From positions 1-35,847 of the IMG/VR virus record IMGVR_UViG_3300036766_001264: DNA of 35,847 nt; one strand, written 5' to 3'. A model generated the notes under the pieces. That model was not told the DNA's origin. It ran no database searches and saw only the letters and a program-made list of their open reading frames with translations. Origin of the DNA: a virus. Within the stretch, counting starts at the first letter, position 1; the number at the start of each line of letters is the position of its first letter. Below, piece after piece: positions 6,336 through 14,724 of this stretch. A program made the position numbers and the translations under genes.

Positions 6336-7171
6336 TATGTTACAAACTCCGTAATAATTATAATCCCCGCTAATCCAGCTCCACCAGTAGCCGCTGTTCC
6401 TCCGAAAGAATTCGCCCCGCCAGAACCGCCCCCACCATATGAAGTGCCCACGTTTCCATTGCTTGTAAACGCTCCTGTAGTCACATTAAGAATTGCTCCG
6501 GCTCCTCCACCATAAAAAGTGCTTCCACCTCTTCCTGACTGCAAAACAGGGACGGCTGTCGGACTAACTGCTCGAATACAAAGAGAAGGAATGCCCGCAG
6601 CCCCCTGGAATAAAAATGCTCCACCACTACCGGTACTGCCTCCAGCTCCGCCAGAAATCGCAAAGGCATTCCCGCCTCCTGCCGTAGTAGGCGCTCCTTT
6701 GCCTCCGGCTGCTGTTATCACAGCGCCTATAGAGGTCGTGCCTCCATCACTTACAGCCGCTCCCCCCGCGCCTATAGTAGCGACCTGAGAAACTCCGATG
6801 GTAGCCGCAGAATAGACGCCTCTAGAATACGCGGCTCCTCCTCCGCCTCCGCCAGCACATACGGCATTAGCACCTTGAGTTGCTGTCGAAGAACCGCCTC
6901 CTCCTCCACCACCAATGCATTCAATGACACAATATTTCATGCCAGAAGTAGGGGTATAGGTTCCTGAACCGGTAAATACTTGTCTAACCATGGTGTATGA
7001 AACGGTAGGTGCATTAGCGAAAGAAGGGTTCGATGAGGAACCCGCAGAGGTAACAACCGTGCGTAGGCCTGCAACAGAAGTAGGGGCTATTGAAGTGATC
7101 CCATTATTGGATGCTCCGACTAAAACGTTGTACTGAGTCGGTGCATAGTTGGTTATGTTATTTTTTGTCAT
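6335..7171 (-). CDS. Tail-fibre/adhesin-like protein, glycine-rich type
   Basis: 278 residues from the ATG at 7171, which forms an ATGA overlap with the stop of the gene before it and gives an N-terminus (MTKNNITNYAPTQYNVLVG) that lines up with its paralogues. An in-frame ATG at 7183 would add four residues but lacks a ribosome binding site. After the N-terminal module come FTGSGTYTPTSGMKYCVIEC, the glycine-rich domain and GIIIITEF at the C-terminus. Likely an alternative or additional receptor-binding protein. Confidence 0.75.
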   Translation of the reverse strand: MTKNNITNYAPTQYNVLVGASNNGITSIAPTSVAGLRTVVTSAGSSSNPSFANAPTVSYTMVRQVFTGSGTYTPTSGMKYCVIECIGGGGGGGSSTATQGANAVCAGGGGGGAAYSRGVYSAATIGVSQVATIGAGGAAVSDGGTTSIGAVITAAGGKGAPTTAGGGNAFAISGGAGGSTGSGGAFLFQGAAGIPSLCIRAVSPTAVPVLQSGRGGSTFYGGGAGAILNVTTGAFTSNGNVGTSYGGGGSGGANSFGGTAATGGAGLAGIIIITEFVT

Positions 7172-8016
7172 GCAAACACCCATTCAGTAATGACGACAAA
7201 TCCAGCGGCTCCCGCACCACCCGCATTGGTTCCTCCGCCCACACCAATGGAAGCACAACCACTACCGCCGCCCCCATAGTTGCCTGCTGCTACAGATGTA
7301 ATTGCTGCGGATGCAGTAAAGAGGGCGCCTCCGAGTGCTCCAGAACCAAAACCCAAAAAACCACCGCTTCCAGTTCGAAGAATACCGTTGCCAAGTTGCA
7401 GGTTCGTTGGAGTTGCTCCTAATGTGAATCCAGAAGCAGACCCAGAAACTTGCACATCTCCGCCCGTTCCTGTCCCGCCAGCTATTCCAGACTGTATGGT
7501 AATTGCACTAACAATCCCCGAATTTACGCCTCCTCCTCCACCAGTAGCACTGATCAAAGCACCCACACTAGTCGTGCCGCCGGCATTCCCGTTATTATTT
7601 CCGGCAGAAGGAGCAGCTCCAGCAGCACCGATAGTTACCGCTTGACTGGTCCCAATTGAGGTCGCGTAGAAGAATCCTCTTGCGTAACCGCCCGCGCCTC
7701 CTCCAGATGAAATAGCGAGTGTATTGGCATCAGTAGTCGCAGAGCCGCCGCCAGAGCCACCACCCCCAAATACTTCTATTTTGCAGTATCTCATTCCAGT
7801 AGTAGGGGTGTAAGTTCCTGTACCAGTGAAGGTTTGTATTACGATTGATGGTGTATAACTAGGATAGTTTTGATAGGAAGGATTTGTACTAACTCCAGCA
7901 GATGTTAAGATCTGAGCCGCTGTGCCAGGACTCACGTTGGCGACAATGTTACTTGCACCACCTACAAGCGTATCGTATTGCGTCACAGACCAATTGATAG
8001 AGTTGTTTAGTGGCAT
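7168..8016 (-). CDS. Tail-fibre/adhesin-like protein, glycine-rich type
   Basis: 282 residues; N-terminal module NNSINWSVTQYDTLVGGASN, then FTGTGTYTPTTGMRYCKIEV, a Gly/Ala/Ser-rich domain and the C-terminus GFVVITEWV. It is closest in plan to the genes at 6335 and 5502. Its TAATG junction with the upstream gene and ATGA junction with the downstream one place it in the middle of the coupled fibre operon. Confidence 0.75.
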   Translation of the reverse strand: MPLNNSINWSVTQYDTLVGGASNIVANVSPGTAAQILTSAGVSTNPSYQNYPSYTPSIVIQTFTGTGTYTPTTGMRYCKIEVFGGGGSGGGSATTDANTLAISSGGGAGGYARGFFYATSIGTSQAVTIGAAGAAPSAGNNNGNAGGTTSVGALISATGGGGGVNSGIVSAITIQSGIAGGTGTGGDVQVSGSASGFTLGATPTNLQLGNGILRTGSGGFLGFGSGALGGALFTASAAITSVAAGNYGGGGSGCASIGVGGGTNAGGAGAAGFVVITEWVFA

Positions 8017-9149
8017 TAAACCACCGTCCAGTTACCTACGGCTTTCTCCATAATCCAAAATGCAGATGCTCCAGCAGTTGTACAGCGCAGAGTGATCACA
8101 TCCCCTTGTGCTGTATTGGCTAAAGAGCCAGTGGTAACAGTCGTAGTGACATTCCCAAAACGCATCTGTTGACCGCTATTTTCCCCAATAGTAACCACAC
8201 CAGCTCCGTTCACAATAATCGTGATGGTATCATAGAGAGCAGGAGAGGCTGGAAGTGTTGCAGCAACAGCACTGCCCGCGGTTGTTACATAGGCGTTGTT
8301 GGACAAGAGGGCAATCGTAGTCGATGAAGTTGTACTCCATGTCAATCCCCCAAAGTTTTGAAGGAAGGAAGGTACCGCGCTAGAACCGCCGCTAGTTAAA
8401 ATGTACCCACTTGTCGGAAGCCCTGTAGAGGCGCTTTGAAAGGCCCCTGTTGTGGTCGTGCCAGCAATGATAGGTGCATAGGCGGTAAATGTAGCCGCCC
8501 CAGTCCCACCGCCTGCGACCACTGCTGTTCCGAATGTTGGGTTTGCCGATGAACCTTGGGAGATGAATGGAATACCACTTGTAGCAGAAGGAATCACAGA
8601 TATAAGCGGACTAGTTGTAGTTGAGTTCGCCACTACAGGGCCATAAATATTAAAATTGGTAGATCCAGTCCCACCCCCCGCTATCACCGCTGTGCCGAAC
8701 GCTGGATTAGCTAAAGAGCCTTGTGAGATAAATGGGATACCTATTGTTCCCGATGGAGCTATTGACGTAAGCGCACCTGTGGTCGTAGAGGCTGCGACCA
8801 CTGGCCCATAAATAGTAAATGATGTTGATGAAGTGCCACCCCCTGCTATTAAGGCAGTACCATAAATCGGATCCGAAGAGGCTCCTTGCGAAATCAAAGG
8901 TACGCCGATAGTCGATGAGGGAGCTAAAGTAGAAATAGTCGTAGTCCCAGCTCCAAGAAGCAAATCATGATTTGTAAGTCCTGTCAATTCAACCGTTAAA
9001 GTTGAACCCGACCCCGCAGTAACAATGCTTCCCGCTCCTAAAATATTTACATTATTACTCGTTGGAGTGACTACACCAGAATTACCAGTAATTTTACCGA
9101 TAATCGTTGTGCCTTCCGCTGCAATTGAAATTATTCCACCCTGGCTCAA
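8016..9149 (-). CDS. Tail-fibre-like protein with four ~50-residue repeats
   Basis: 377 residues. The start is a TTG at 9149 with AGAGGAAAA just upstream. The first residues (MSQGGIISI) resemble those of the next paralogue upstream (MSQAGTIDV). Residues about 60-255 contain four copies of the SIAPS-SGIPFISQGS-NPTFGTAVVAGGGTG-AYGPVVA repeat, the highest number in the array. The end (LTWSTTSSTTIAL ... ATLPASP ... VGNWTVV) is the second C-terminal module, shared with the 4538 protein. Repeats of this kind probably build a fibrous shaft. Confidence 0.73.
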   Translation of the reverse strand: MSQGGIISIAAEGTTIIGKITGNSGVVTPTSNNVNILGAGSIVTAGSGSTLTVELTGLTNHDLLLGAGTTTISTLAPSSTIGVPLISQGASSDPIYGTALIAGGGTSSTSFTIYGPVVAASTTTGALTSIAPSGTIGIPFISQGSLANPAFGTAVIAGGGTGSTNFNIYGPVVANSTTTSPLISVIPSATSGIPFISQGSSANPTFGTAVVAGGGTGAATFTAYAPIIAGTTTTGAFQSASTGLPTSGYILTSGGSSAVPSFLQNFGGLTWSTTSSTTIALLSNNAYVTTAGSAVAATLPASPALYDTITIIVNGAGVVTIGENSGQQMRFGNVTTTVTTGSLANTAQGDVITLRCTTAGASAFWIMEKAVGNWTVV

Positions 9150-9158
9150 GTTTTCCTC

Positions 9159-9770
9159 TTAAACATAATTTGGATTCCCCAAGACATCGATTACCTTGAA
9201 GACAGTATCTGCCACAATACAAGAAACGAATATTACATTGCTGGCAATTCCCGAATAAATCGATCCTCCTACACCTACTGTAGTAGATCCAGCGCCAAAT
9301 GCAATTGATTGACCCGCATTTTGGGTAATGATCCATCCGCCAGCGCCATAACCAACGATACCGAATGTAAATCCAAAAACTGCTGTGGTAGGAAGAATAA
9401 ATGTTACCAGAGCTGCATTGTGAGCAACATATATATTGCTAGAGACAACAGTGGTAGGGGAGGCAACACTAGTCACATCATTCCATGTATATCCCCCATG
9501 CCCAATAGATTGCACAAATCCACTCGTAACCGTAAATGAGGCGCTATCAAAAGATGCAATACCTTTATTGGCTAATTCGGAAGATGCTGCCGCTGTAGCA
9601 TCTTCTCCGGTAATAGTTACGGAGTTCCCAGATCCGCTCGTATCTATACCTTCTCCACCAAGTATTTCAAGAGTGTTGGTAATCGGAATGGCATTTCCTG
9701 AATCCGTCTCGAATAGAGTCGGGATTTGAGGATTTGCAGCTTCGACGTCAATGGTTCCCGCTTGAGACAT
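9159..9770 (-). CDS. Tail-fibre-like protein
   Basis: 203 residues. The N-terminus MSQAGTIDV resembles that of the 8016 protein, and the segment LEILGGEGIDTSGSGNSVTI matches its NNVNILGAGSIVTAGSGSTL part. The C-terminal half is a beta-rich module (YTWNDVTS to LGNPNYV) related in plan to the second C-terminal type. It lacks the ~50-residue repeat. It is preceded by the HNH endonuclease gene, whose last codons hold the AGGAG ribosome binding site for this gene. Confidence 0.68.
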   Translation of the reverse strand: MSQAGTIDVEAANPQIPTLFETDSGNAIPITNTLEILGGEGIDTSGSGNSVTITGEDATAAASSELANKGIASFDSASFTVTSGFVQSIGHGGYTWNDVTSVASPTTVVSSNIYVAHNAALVTFILPTTAVFGFTFGIVGYGAGGWIITQNAGQSIAFGAGSTTVGVGGSIYSGIASNVIFVSCIVADTVFKVIDVLGNPNYV

Positions 9771-9773
9771 TAA

Positions 9774-10298
9774 CTAACTGCTCCTTAGGTATTTATGTGA
9801 TTTATGCGTGTTTATCATACTAATGGATGACTGAGATACTGCAAATTTTTTAGCTAACTTTTTCTGTGATAATCCATTTTTCATAACATCTTTTTTTGAA
9901 ATACCTTTTCTTTTCTCTAACTCTTTTGTAATTTCCTCTATTTGACGGTCTGTTAACTTAGACATGTGATTTTTAGAGCCAATTTTTCCCATTGTAGGAT
10001 GAAGGCTTTTCTTTATGGCATCTAGATTATTTTCCTTGCATGTACCCAAAAATAAATGCTCTGGATTTGAGCAACGTTTGTTGTCGCAATGATGACAAAC
10101 GAACATCTCTTTTGGGATTTCACCAAAATGAATTATCCATGAAGCTCTATGTGCGCGCTCTCTTTTTAGATTAAATCCAAATTGCCCATATCCAGGATTT
10201 TTTGGACAACATCCACTCCAATCCCAACATCCAGTAGGATTTCGAATGACAAATTTTTCAAATCCTTCTTCCAATGTCTGTTTAGCGCCCCAACTCAT
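9774..10298 (-). CDS. HNH endonuclease with C-terminal helix-turn-helix, homing type
   Basis: 174 residues. The middle carries the HNH signature of the HNH_3 type: [13 protein letters not shown], then [20 protein letters not shown], then ENNLDA. The paired His residues, the Asn and the cysteines of the zinc site are all present. The C-terminal third has [14 protein letters not shown] and [19 protein letters not shown], a helix-turn-helix that would give sequence specificity. Free-standing HNH genes of this kind spread among phages by cutting copies that lack them. It sits inside the fibre operon in the same orientation with only 3 and 5 bases to its neighbours, which suggests insertion into an existing operon. 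Confidence 0.85.
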   Translation of the reverse strand: MSWGAKQTLEEGFEKFVIRNPTGCWDWSGCCPKNPGYGQFGFNLKRERAHRASWIIHFGEIPKEMFVCHHCDNKRCSNPEHLFLGTCKENNLDAIKKSLHPTMGKIGSKNHMSKLTDRQIEEITKELEKRKGISKKDVMKNGLSQKKLAKKFAVSQSSISMINTHKSHKYLRSS

Positions 10299-10303
10299 AA
10301 TTC

Positions 10304-10963
10304 CTAATCCGTTTTTCTTGAAATAATGGTGTATATATTTTCCATGTTCTTTTCAATTACGAAACATCGCTTCTTACAGATTTCTAGCTCTCTCTGATAG
10401 CCAGCAAAATTGACAGCAACAGCATTTAGGCTATTTTCGAATGTTTTCCGGCTTTCGGATTCTTCTGAAATTTCTTCATGAAGATCGTTCTTCACATCCT
10501 CAACGCTAGTGCATAGTTTATTATATACTTGATATATAGAATTTCTCAATTCCTCTATTTTTATATCGAATGAATTCTTGATTTCTATGTAGGATTTATC
10601 GATCTTTTTATGTAAATTATTAAAATCACTAATAGGAGTGAAATTAATTTCCCTATCCTCGACTTTCTTAACAATACTTTTCAGATCTAGCTCATTCAAA
10701 GCGCATTTATCATTCACATCACTAGAGTATTTTTTGATGGTCTTGTCGAATTGATCCTTCAACATAATGATCTCCGCTCGATATGTGCATAAATCGCTGT
10801 GCATTTTAGCTATTTTTTCATCAAATTTCTTGTAAACTTGAACAATTTGCTTGCGCAAATCTTCAATAGCTACATTCGTTGCTAAAACAGCATCGTTGTG
10901 ATTCCTTATTTCTTGCTGAACTACATAACTAAACTCTTCAGCTAGTTCTTTTTTGTTCAACAT
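10304..10963 (-). CDS. Coiled-coil structural or accessory protein
   Basis: 219 residues, highly charged and almost entirely predicted coiled coil, without glycine-rich or repeat modules. Its first residues ([20 protein letters not shown]) and the rest show heptad-like spacing of Ile, Leu and Val. It overlaps the stop of the upstream gene by one base (TAATG). It may be a rod segment or trimerisation piece of the tail fibre; no sequence motif confirms this. Confidence 0.6.
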   Translation of the reverse strand: MLNKKELAEEFSYVVQQEIRNHNDAVLATNVAIEDLRKQIVQVYKKFDEKIAKMHSDLCTYRAEIIMLKDQFDKTIKKYSSDVNDKCALNELDLKSIVKKVEDREINFTPISDFNNLHKKIDKSYIEIKNSFDIKIEELRNSIYQVYNKLCTSVEDVKNDLHEEISEESESRKTFENSLNAVAVNFAGYQRELEICKKRCFVIEKNMENIYTIISRKTD

Positions 10964-11289
10964 TAATAAATCACCTCAACATATACGTTCCCACTAACAG
11001 GTGCTGTGATCTGTTTTACATAAAATTGCGTACCAATCGGAAACACAAATTTGTCATCGAATTGCGAATTCATATTCGCTTGCACGTCATACAATCGAAA
11101 ACTTCCCGCCGCCAAAAACATTGAATCTTGCGTATTATCAACGGTAAAATACATGTCTCCTTGCGTATTATTTGAAATGCAAAATGCTTTCACTGTATGC
11201 GTCGTAGGACTGCCAACAGCTGCATACGAAGCGGAAATAGATCCGAATGCTAATGTTTTTATAGACTCGAAAAATGCTCTAGCTACCAC
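10963..11289 (-). CDS. Small beta-rich virion-like protein
   Basis: 108 residues, predicted all-beta: FGSISASYAAVGSPTTHTVK, ISNNTQGDMYFTVDNTQDS, FPIGTQFYVKQI, GNVYVEVIY. The pattern of an alternating hydrophobic protein with a conserved SNNTQGDMYFTVD core is typical of small phage head or tail surface proteins. The 202-residue protein at 21864 contains comparable lines (YGQVYLFTDTDTQDMTF), so both may belong to the same broad class. No function can be assigned. Confidence 0.62.
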   Translation of the reverse strand: MVARAFFESIKTLAFGSISASYAAVGSPTTHTVKAFCISNNTQGDMYFTVDNTQDSMFLAAGSFRLYDVQANMNSQFDDKFVFPIGTQFYVKQITAPVSGNVYVEVIY

Positions 11290-11317
11290 TTTTTACCTCT
11301 GTTACGTGTTTCCAATC

Positions 11318-13744
11318 TTAGGTAGGACGAACCACAAAGTAAGCATACGTGGAGACATCTCCAGTTTGTGTACTTCCCGGGGTCCCCAGAATCAAGCTAG
11401 TCACTGTAAAGCTTACTCCGTTACTAATAGTGTAACTCAATACGCCCAAAGTGGTTGAAGCAGCTGCAGCCAATCTAGAAAGGATAATCACATCACCCGT
11501 TGCAATGTTTGTGTTAGCGATAGTCTGTGTACCAGCAGTGAGAACGCCAGTTCCAATGAAATCCGTGACTGCCCCACCATTAACCAGCAATGTCTTAGCA
11601 ACAGTAGAGATAGCCAAGTGACCACCAGTTACGTTGATATTTCCACTACCAGCATTCAGTGTAAGAGCCGATGTTGTTGTAGTTGATCCGATAGTAATTG
11701 TTTTGACTCCAGCACCCGTCGCCATTGCGATCGTTTGAGTGCCACTTCCGTCAAATATCCGCACTGCACCTGCACCAACACCAGTAGAGCCAATCGTGAA
11801 TGTTCCTGAGGTTTGAGCATCTCCGATTACGATATTACCAGTTGTCATGGCATGAGCTAGAGCTAGCGAGCCACCTGTCTGAGTATTGGCGATAGCAAAA
11901 ACGTTTGCTCCAGTACCGCCGATAGTGACATCCGTTTGAGCTGAACCGGTTCCGATTGAAACGGTTTGAGTTGTTCCAGTGGAAGCCCCCGTCAAGATAT
12001 TGACTGCATATGTACCAGCAGAGCCAACCCCTGTCATTAGGTTGAAGGTTTGACTCGCAGCAGGCGTTGCACCCGCAAGGATGGATACTACGTTAGTCCC
12101 TGCAATGGATGCGCCGCTATTAATAGAGACCGTTTGACCTGTCGCATTAGTAGCTCCGCCGACCGTAATTTGTCCAGTTCCTGCAGTGCCTCCTAGAGAG
12201 ATTGTTCCACTTGTGAGCGCGTTCCCTAGAGCAATAGATCCGGTTGTTTGTGTGTTTCCGAGGGTAATCACGTTAGCTGCGGTGCCACCAATAGCAATGG
12301 TCTTGACACCTGTCGTTCCTGTTCCAATATTGATAGCTACGGCATTCGTTCCGGTAGCTAGGTTATAGGTCTGAGTGCCTCCAGAGGCATTTCCTGTGAA
12401 GATATTGACTGCATGAGTGCCAGCAGTTACAGCACCAGATAAAATATTTACAGTTGAATTAACTCCAGTAGTGCCATTGTTTATGCTCGTAGTATTTGCA
12501 CCAGCCGTTCCGCCACCAATTAAGGTGGTCGATGCTCCAGCACCACCTTGTATAGTGACGGTTGACGTTGCTGAGGATGATCCTAAAGTAATCGTAGCGC
12601 CGGCTTGAGCTGTACCTCCAATCACGATCGTCCCCGAAGTGGTTGATGCACCAATTGCATAAGTAGATGCCGCTACTCCGTCTAGGACATAATTACCGCT
12701 TCCTACATATTGCGCCGTTCCAGAAATGCCAGTTGTATTTCCGATTGTCACGACTTTCGCGATAGTTGTACCAATATTGATAGCGCCTGTTCCTGAGTCG
12801 ATGACTACAGCACTAGCGCCAGTCTGATTACCGATAGTGACTGTTTGAGCAACCGAATTAGTACCAATATTGATACCTTGCGTGCCTGAATTAATAACAA
12901 CTTGAGTAGCGGAAGTTCCGTTACCGATCGTCAGAACTCGTTGAGCGGCGCCCGTACCAATATTAATATTTTGAGCGTCTGCGTCATTACCGATGCCGAT
13001 TACGCCAGCAGAAGAATTCAATTCAAGAACGCCATCAGCATCTAAAAGCATGGTATCATCAGAATTTAGGATGATATCTCCTGTGCCGGTAGTATTTACT
13101 GTGAAATGGCCTGTTCCTGTATTTACTGTAACTCCTGTAGATGTCGTTACGTTCCCGATGGTGATCGCGCGAGCTCCGGCCCCTGTTCCCAGATTAACTG
13201 CCCCCGTGGAAGCGTCTGAGGCTAAATTAAGGGTGGTAGCTCCTGTGGTGATGGTAGCGCTTGCGGATAAAGAGGCTAAACCAGAAACCCCTAGAGTGGA
13301 ACTTGCTAATAGCGTAGTAAACGCACCAGCAGCAGGAGTTGCGGAACCTAGAGAAAAAGGAGCTGCAAAAACATCAGCAACCTTAAGGGGTGTCATGGCA
13401 GTAGTATCATTAGTACCTGCAACGGCTTCCGCGGCAGTGCTGAGTTGACCAATACCAGAAATGCTTTCTGACCAAGCGGGAGCTCCTGCAATGGCAAGCG
13501 CGTCCGCATATGCCTTAGTTGCTACAGGACTGCTGTTGTCAGTGATCAATACCACGCCTTCCACAACGGTGGTAGCTGATGGGACTAGATCTCCAACCGC
13601 CGAAGCTAGAGTTGATGGGGATATATAAAGCTGTGTGCTTTCTCCCGCTGCTGCTTCTACTGAATTGGCGGCACGAGTGTCACCCGTCCATGCTTGGGTT
13701 GACTGTTTACCTGTGTAAGAATTTGGTCTGCTAAATTTGGGCAC
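11318..13744 (-). CDS. Long repetitive tail-fibre protein
   Basis: 808 residues from a GTG start (13744) with AGGAG seven bases upstream. Residues 1-170 form a distinct head (FSRPNSYTGKQSTQAW, TKAYADALAI). From about 180 to 700 there are many short beta-repeats of the type INIGT, VTIGN, VVINSGT, each about 18-25 residues, as in beta-helical or fibrous shafts. The last ~100 residues (TLLVNGGAVTDFIG to AYFVVRPT) are a non-repetitive end. It is the first and longest gene of the fibre operon and probably the main shaft to which the smaller adhesins relate. Ser, Thr, Gly, Ala and Val dominate, with very few charged residues in the repeats. Confidence 0.78.
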   Translation of the reverse strand: MPKFSRPNSYTGKQSTQAWTGDTRAANSVEAAAGESTQLYISPSTLASAVGDLVPSATTVVEGVVLITDNSSPVATKAYADALAIAGAPAWSESISGIGQLSTAAEAVAGTNDTTAMTPLKVADVFAAPFSLGSATPAAGAFTTLLASSTLGVSGLASLSASATITTGATTLNLASDASTGAVNLGTGAGARAITIGNVTTSTGVTVNTGTGHFTVNTTGTGDIILNSDDTMLLDADGVLELNSSAGVIGIGNDADAQNINIGTGAAQRVLTIGNGTSATQVVINSGTQGINIGTNSVAQTVTIGNQTGASAVVIDSGTGAINIGTTIAKVVTIGNTTGISGTAQYVGSGNYVLDGVAASTYAIGASTTSGTIVIGGTAQAGATITLGSSSATSTVTIQGGAGASTTLIGGGTAGANTTSINNGTTGVNSTVNILSGAVTAGTHAVNIFTGNASGGTQTYNLATGTNAVAINIGTGTTGVKTIAIGGTAANVITLGNTQTTGSIALGNALTSGTISLGGTAGTGQITVGGATNATGQTVSINSGASIAGTNVVSILAGATPAASQTFNLMTGVGSAGTYAVNILTGASTGTTQTVSIGTGSAQTDVTIGGTGANVFAIANTQTGGSLALAHAMTTGNIVIGDAQTSGTFTIGSTGVGAGAVRIFDGSGTQTIAMATGAGVKTITIGSTTTTSALTLNAGSGNINVTGGHLAISTVAKTLLVNGGAVTDFIGTGVLTAGTQTIANTNIATGDVIILSRLAAAASTTLGVLSYTISNGVSFTVTSLILGTPGSTQTGDVSTYAYFVVRPT

Positions 13745-13811
13745 TTGATACTCCTATAAAAGTTGAATTGACCTAAAGATATGCCAATGCGCATAAAAAT
13801 GTTCATTTTTA

Positions 13812-13840
13812 TTGAATACAACAAAAAATACTGACATAAT
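13812..13840 (+). promoter_or_regulatory. Promoter of the RHH/winged-helix mini-operon
   Basis: TTGAAT (13812-13817), 17-nt spacer, CATAAT (13835-13840, five of six consensus bases). The first coding ATG is at 13849, only eight bases after the -10 box, and there is no ribosome binding site, so the transcript is probably leaderless or nearly so. No CACATGTG palindrome is present in this spacer. Confidence 0.65.
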
Positions 13841-13848
13841 GATGATGA

Positions 13849-14013
13849 ATGCAAAAAGACGATCGAAAGGAATGCATCCGCACGACTATTTATTTACCTA
13901 GACATCTGCATGAGCAGGCTAAGATTATGGCTATATTGACACGTACTAATTTGTCTCGTCTTATGCGAATTGCGCTGATAGATAAAATCAAACAGCTCAA
14001 GGAATCCCAATGA
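13849..14013 (+). CDS. Ribbon-helix-helix (Arc/CopG-like) repressor
   Basis: 54 residues. RTTIYLPRHLHEQAKIMAIL gives the beta strand and first helix, TRTNLSRLMRIALIDKIKQL the turn and second helix. This is the ribbon-helix-helix fold of Arc, Mnt and CopG, at the size of Arc. Such dimers bind short palindromes with paired strands. The gene opens a rightward mini-operon between the leftward fibre genes and the leftward lysis-like cassette, with ATGA overlaps to the next gene. In P22 the Arc-like repressor tunes the lysogeny switch; here a similar regulatory role is likely, target unknown. An upstream in-frame TGA fixes the start at 13849. Confidence 0.82.
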   Translation: MQKDDRKECIRTTIYLPRHLHEQAKIMAILTRTNLSRLMRIALIDKIKQLKESQ

Positions 14014-14078
14014 AAAAATTTTTAGCATTTATAAAAAACGTACCAATTCGTGCACAAAAAGAGGGAAAAATTCCATGA
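14010..14078 (+). CDS. Micro-ORF between RHH repressor and winged-helix gene
   Basis: 22 codons (MKKFLAFIKN...), ATGA overlap with the gene before and the gene after it. The peptide is basic with a hydrophobic start. The double overlap suggests it is translated, perhaps only to couple translation of the next gene, which has GAGGG inside this ORF as its ribosome binding site. Confidence 0.4.
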   Translation: MKKFLAFIKNVPIRAQKEGKIP

Positions 14079-14335
14079 GTTTCGTCGCTAGAATCCTGCA
14101 TGACAAAAATATTTCCCCTCCATGCCGCTGGCTTGTAGGATACCTGCTATCTAAAAATCCACATGAAGAAATCGTGATCCATGAGATTGCACAAACCGCC
14201 CCTCAATTTACGGATAAAGAAATGAGTTCAATTTTTCAGGAAGCTGTAAAATCTGGATACATATCTTTTACAGAAGAAAACGACAGTGGATATATATATA
14301 GAAAGTACAAGCTTACTGTATTTGAAAATCTGTAA
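14075..14335 (+). CDS. Small winged-helix DNA-binding protein
   Basis: 86 residues. The plan ARILHDKNISPPCRWLVGYL, then IVIHEIAQTAPQFTDKEMSS, then FQEAVKSGYI, then a wing with Tyr residues matches the winged helix-turn-helix found in the N-termini of phage replication and DnaD-like proteins, where a first helix of the type 'SPKARGLLGYLL' is typical. It is the whole protein here. It may act as a regulator or help replication initiation. It is the last gene of the RHH mini-operon and ends convergently with the next leftward cassette, with 5 bases between. Confidence 0.65.
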   Translation: MSFVARILHDKNISPPCRWLVGYLLSKNPHEEIVIHEIAQTAPQFTDKEMSSIFQEAVKSGYISFTEENDSGYIYRKYKLTVFENL

Positions 14336-14340
14336 TAATA

Positions 14341-14553
14341 TCAACTTTCTTTTAACATATTGTATGCTAAAAAAACACCTACGCATGGCCATACCAATGG
14401 GCCCATTCCTACCGCATAGATAGCCACCAGCAGTTTGATGATAGAGAATAGGAGCACAGCCACGGCGATCACCTTGATCATTGTTTCAATTCGGCGGCTT
14501 TTTTGTTGAACTTCCTCGTATACCTGCGCGGCATTGTGGATTGCACTTATCAT
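14341..14553 (-). CDS. Small membrane protein, possible holin
   Basis: 70 residues: a charged amphipathic N-terminus (residues 1-24), then a hydrophobic stretch of two adjacent predicted membrane segments (MIKVIAVAVLLFSIIKLLVA and MGPLVWPCVGVFLAYNML). It has an ATGA overlap with the upstream gene, also a membrane protein. Size and topology fit a phage holin or antiholin, but holins have no diagnostic motif. Confidence 0.6.
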   Translation of the reverse strand: MISAIHNAAQVYEEVQQKSRRIETMIKVIAVAVLLFSIIKLLVAIYAVGMGPLVWPCVGVFLAYNMLKES

Positions 14554-14720
14554 TTGTTACGCTCTCTTTCTTGTAAAATAGCCTTAATCACAGCTACCTC
14601 TTTCTCTAATTCCGTAGTCTTACGATCGACACCCCGTATCCAAGACACGAGCCAGCCGATCAGTCCTGAAAATAGGGTAGCTCCTGCTGCTGCGATCATG
14701 AGTACCTGGTATAGCTCCAT
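14550..14720 (-). CDS. Small membrane-anchored protein with charged tail, possible spanin/holin partner
   Basis: 56 residues: a hydrophobic segment (YQVLMIAAAGATLFSGLIGW) followed by a highly charged helix (DRKTTELEKEVAVIKAILQ). One N-terminal membrane anchor plus a coiled-coil tail is the layout of inner-membrane spanins and of some holin-associated proteins, though the protein is short for a spanin. It starts five bases after the stop of the 120-residue gene and overlaps the next gene by ATGA. Confidence 0.6.
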   Translation of the reverse strand: MELYQVLMIAAAGATLFSGLIGWLVSWIRGVDRKTTELEKEVAVIKAILQERERNK

Positions 14721-14724
14721 ATTT

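Noticed and set aside
8016-9149. Spaced repeats in the fibre genes as a CRISPR array
   Set aside because: The repeats are in frame, about 150 bp apart, imperfect and encode related peptides; they are coding repeats.
13657-13854. Leftward 65-codon frame upstream of the long fibre gene
   Set aside because: It overlaps the fibre start in another frame and the rightward promoter of the RHH gene; its sequence shows no protein-like pattern.
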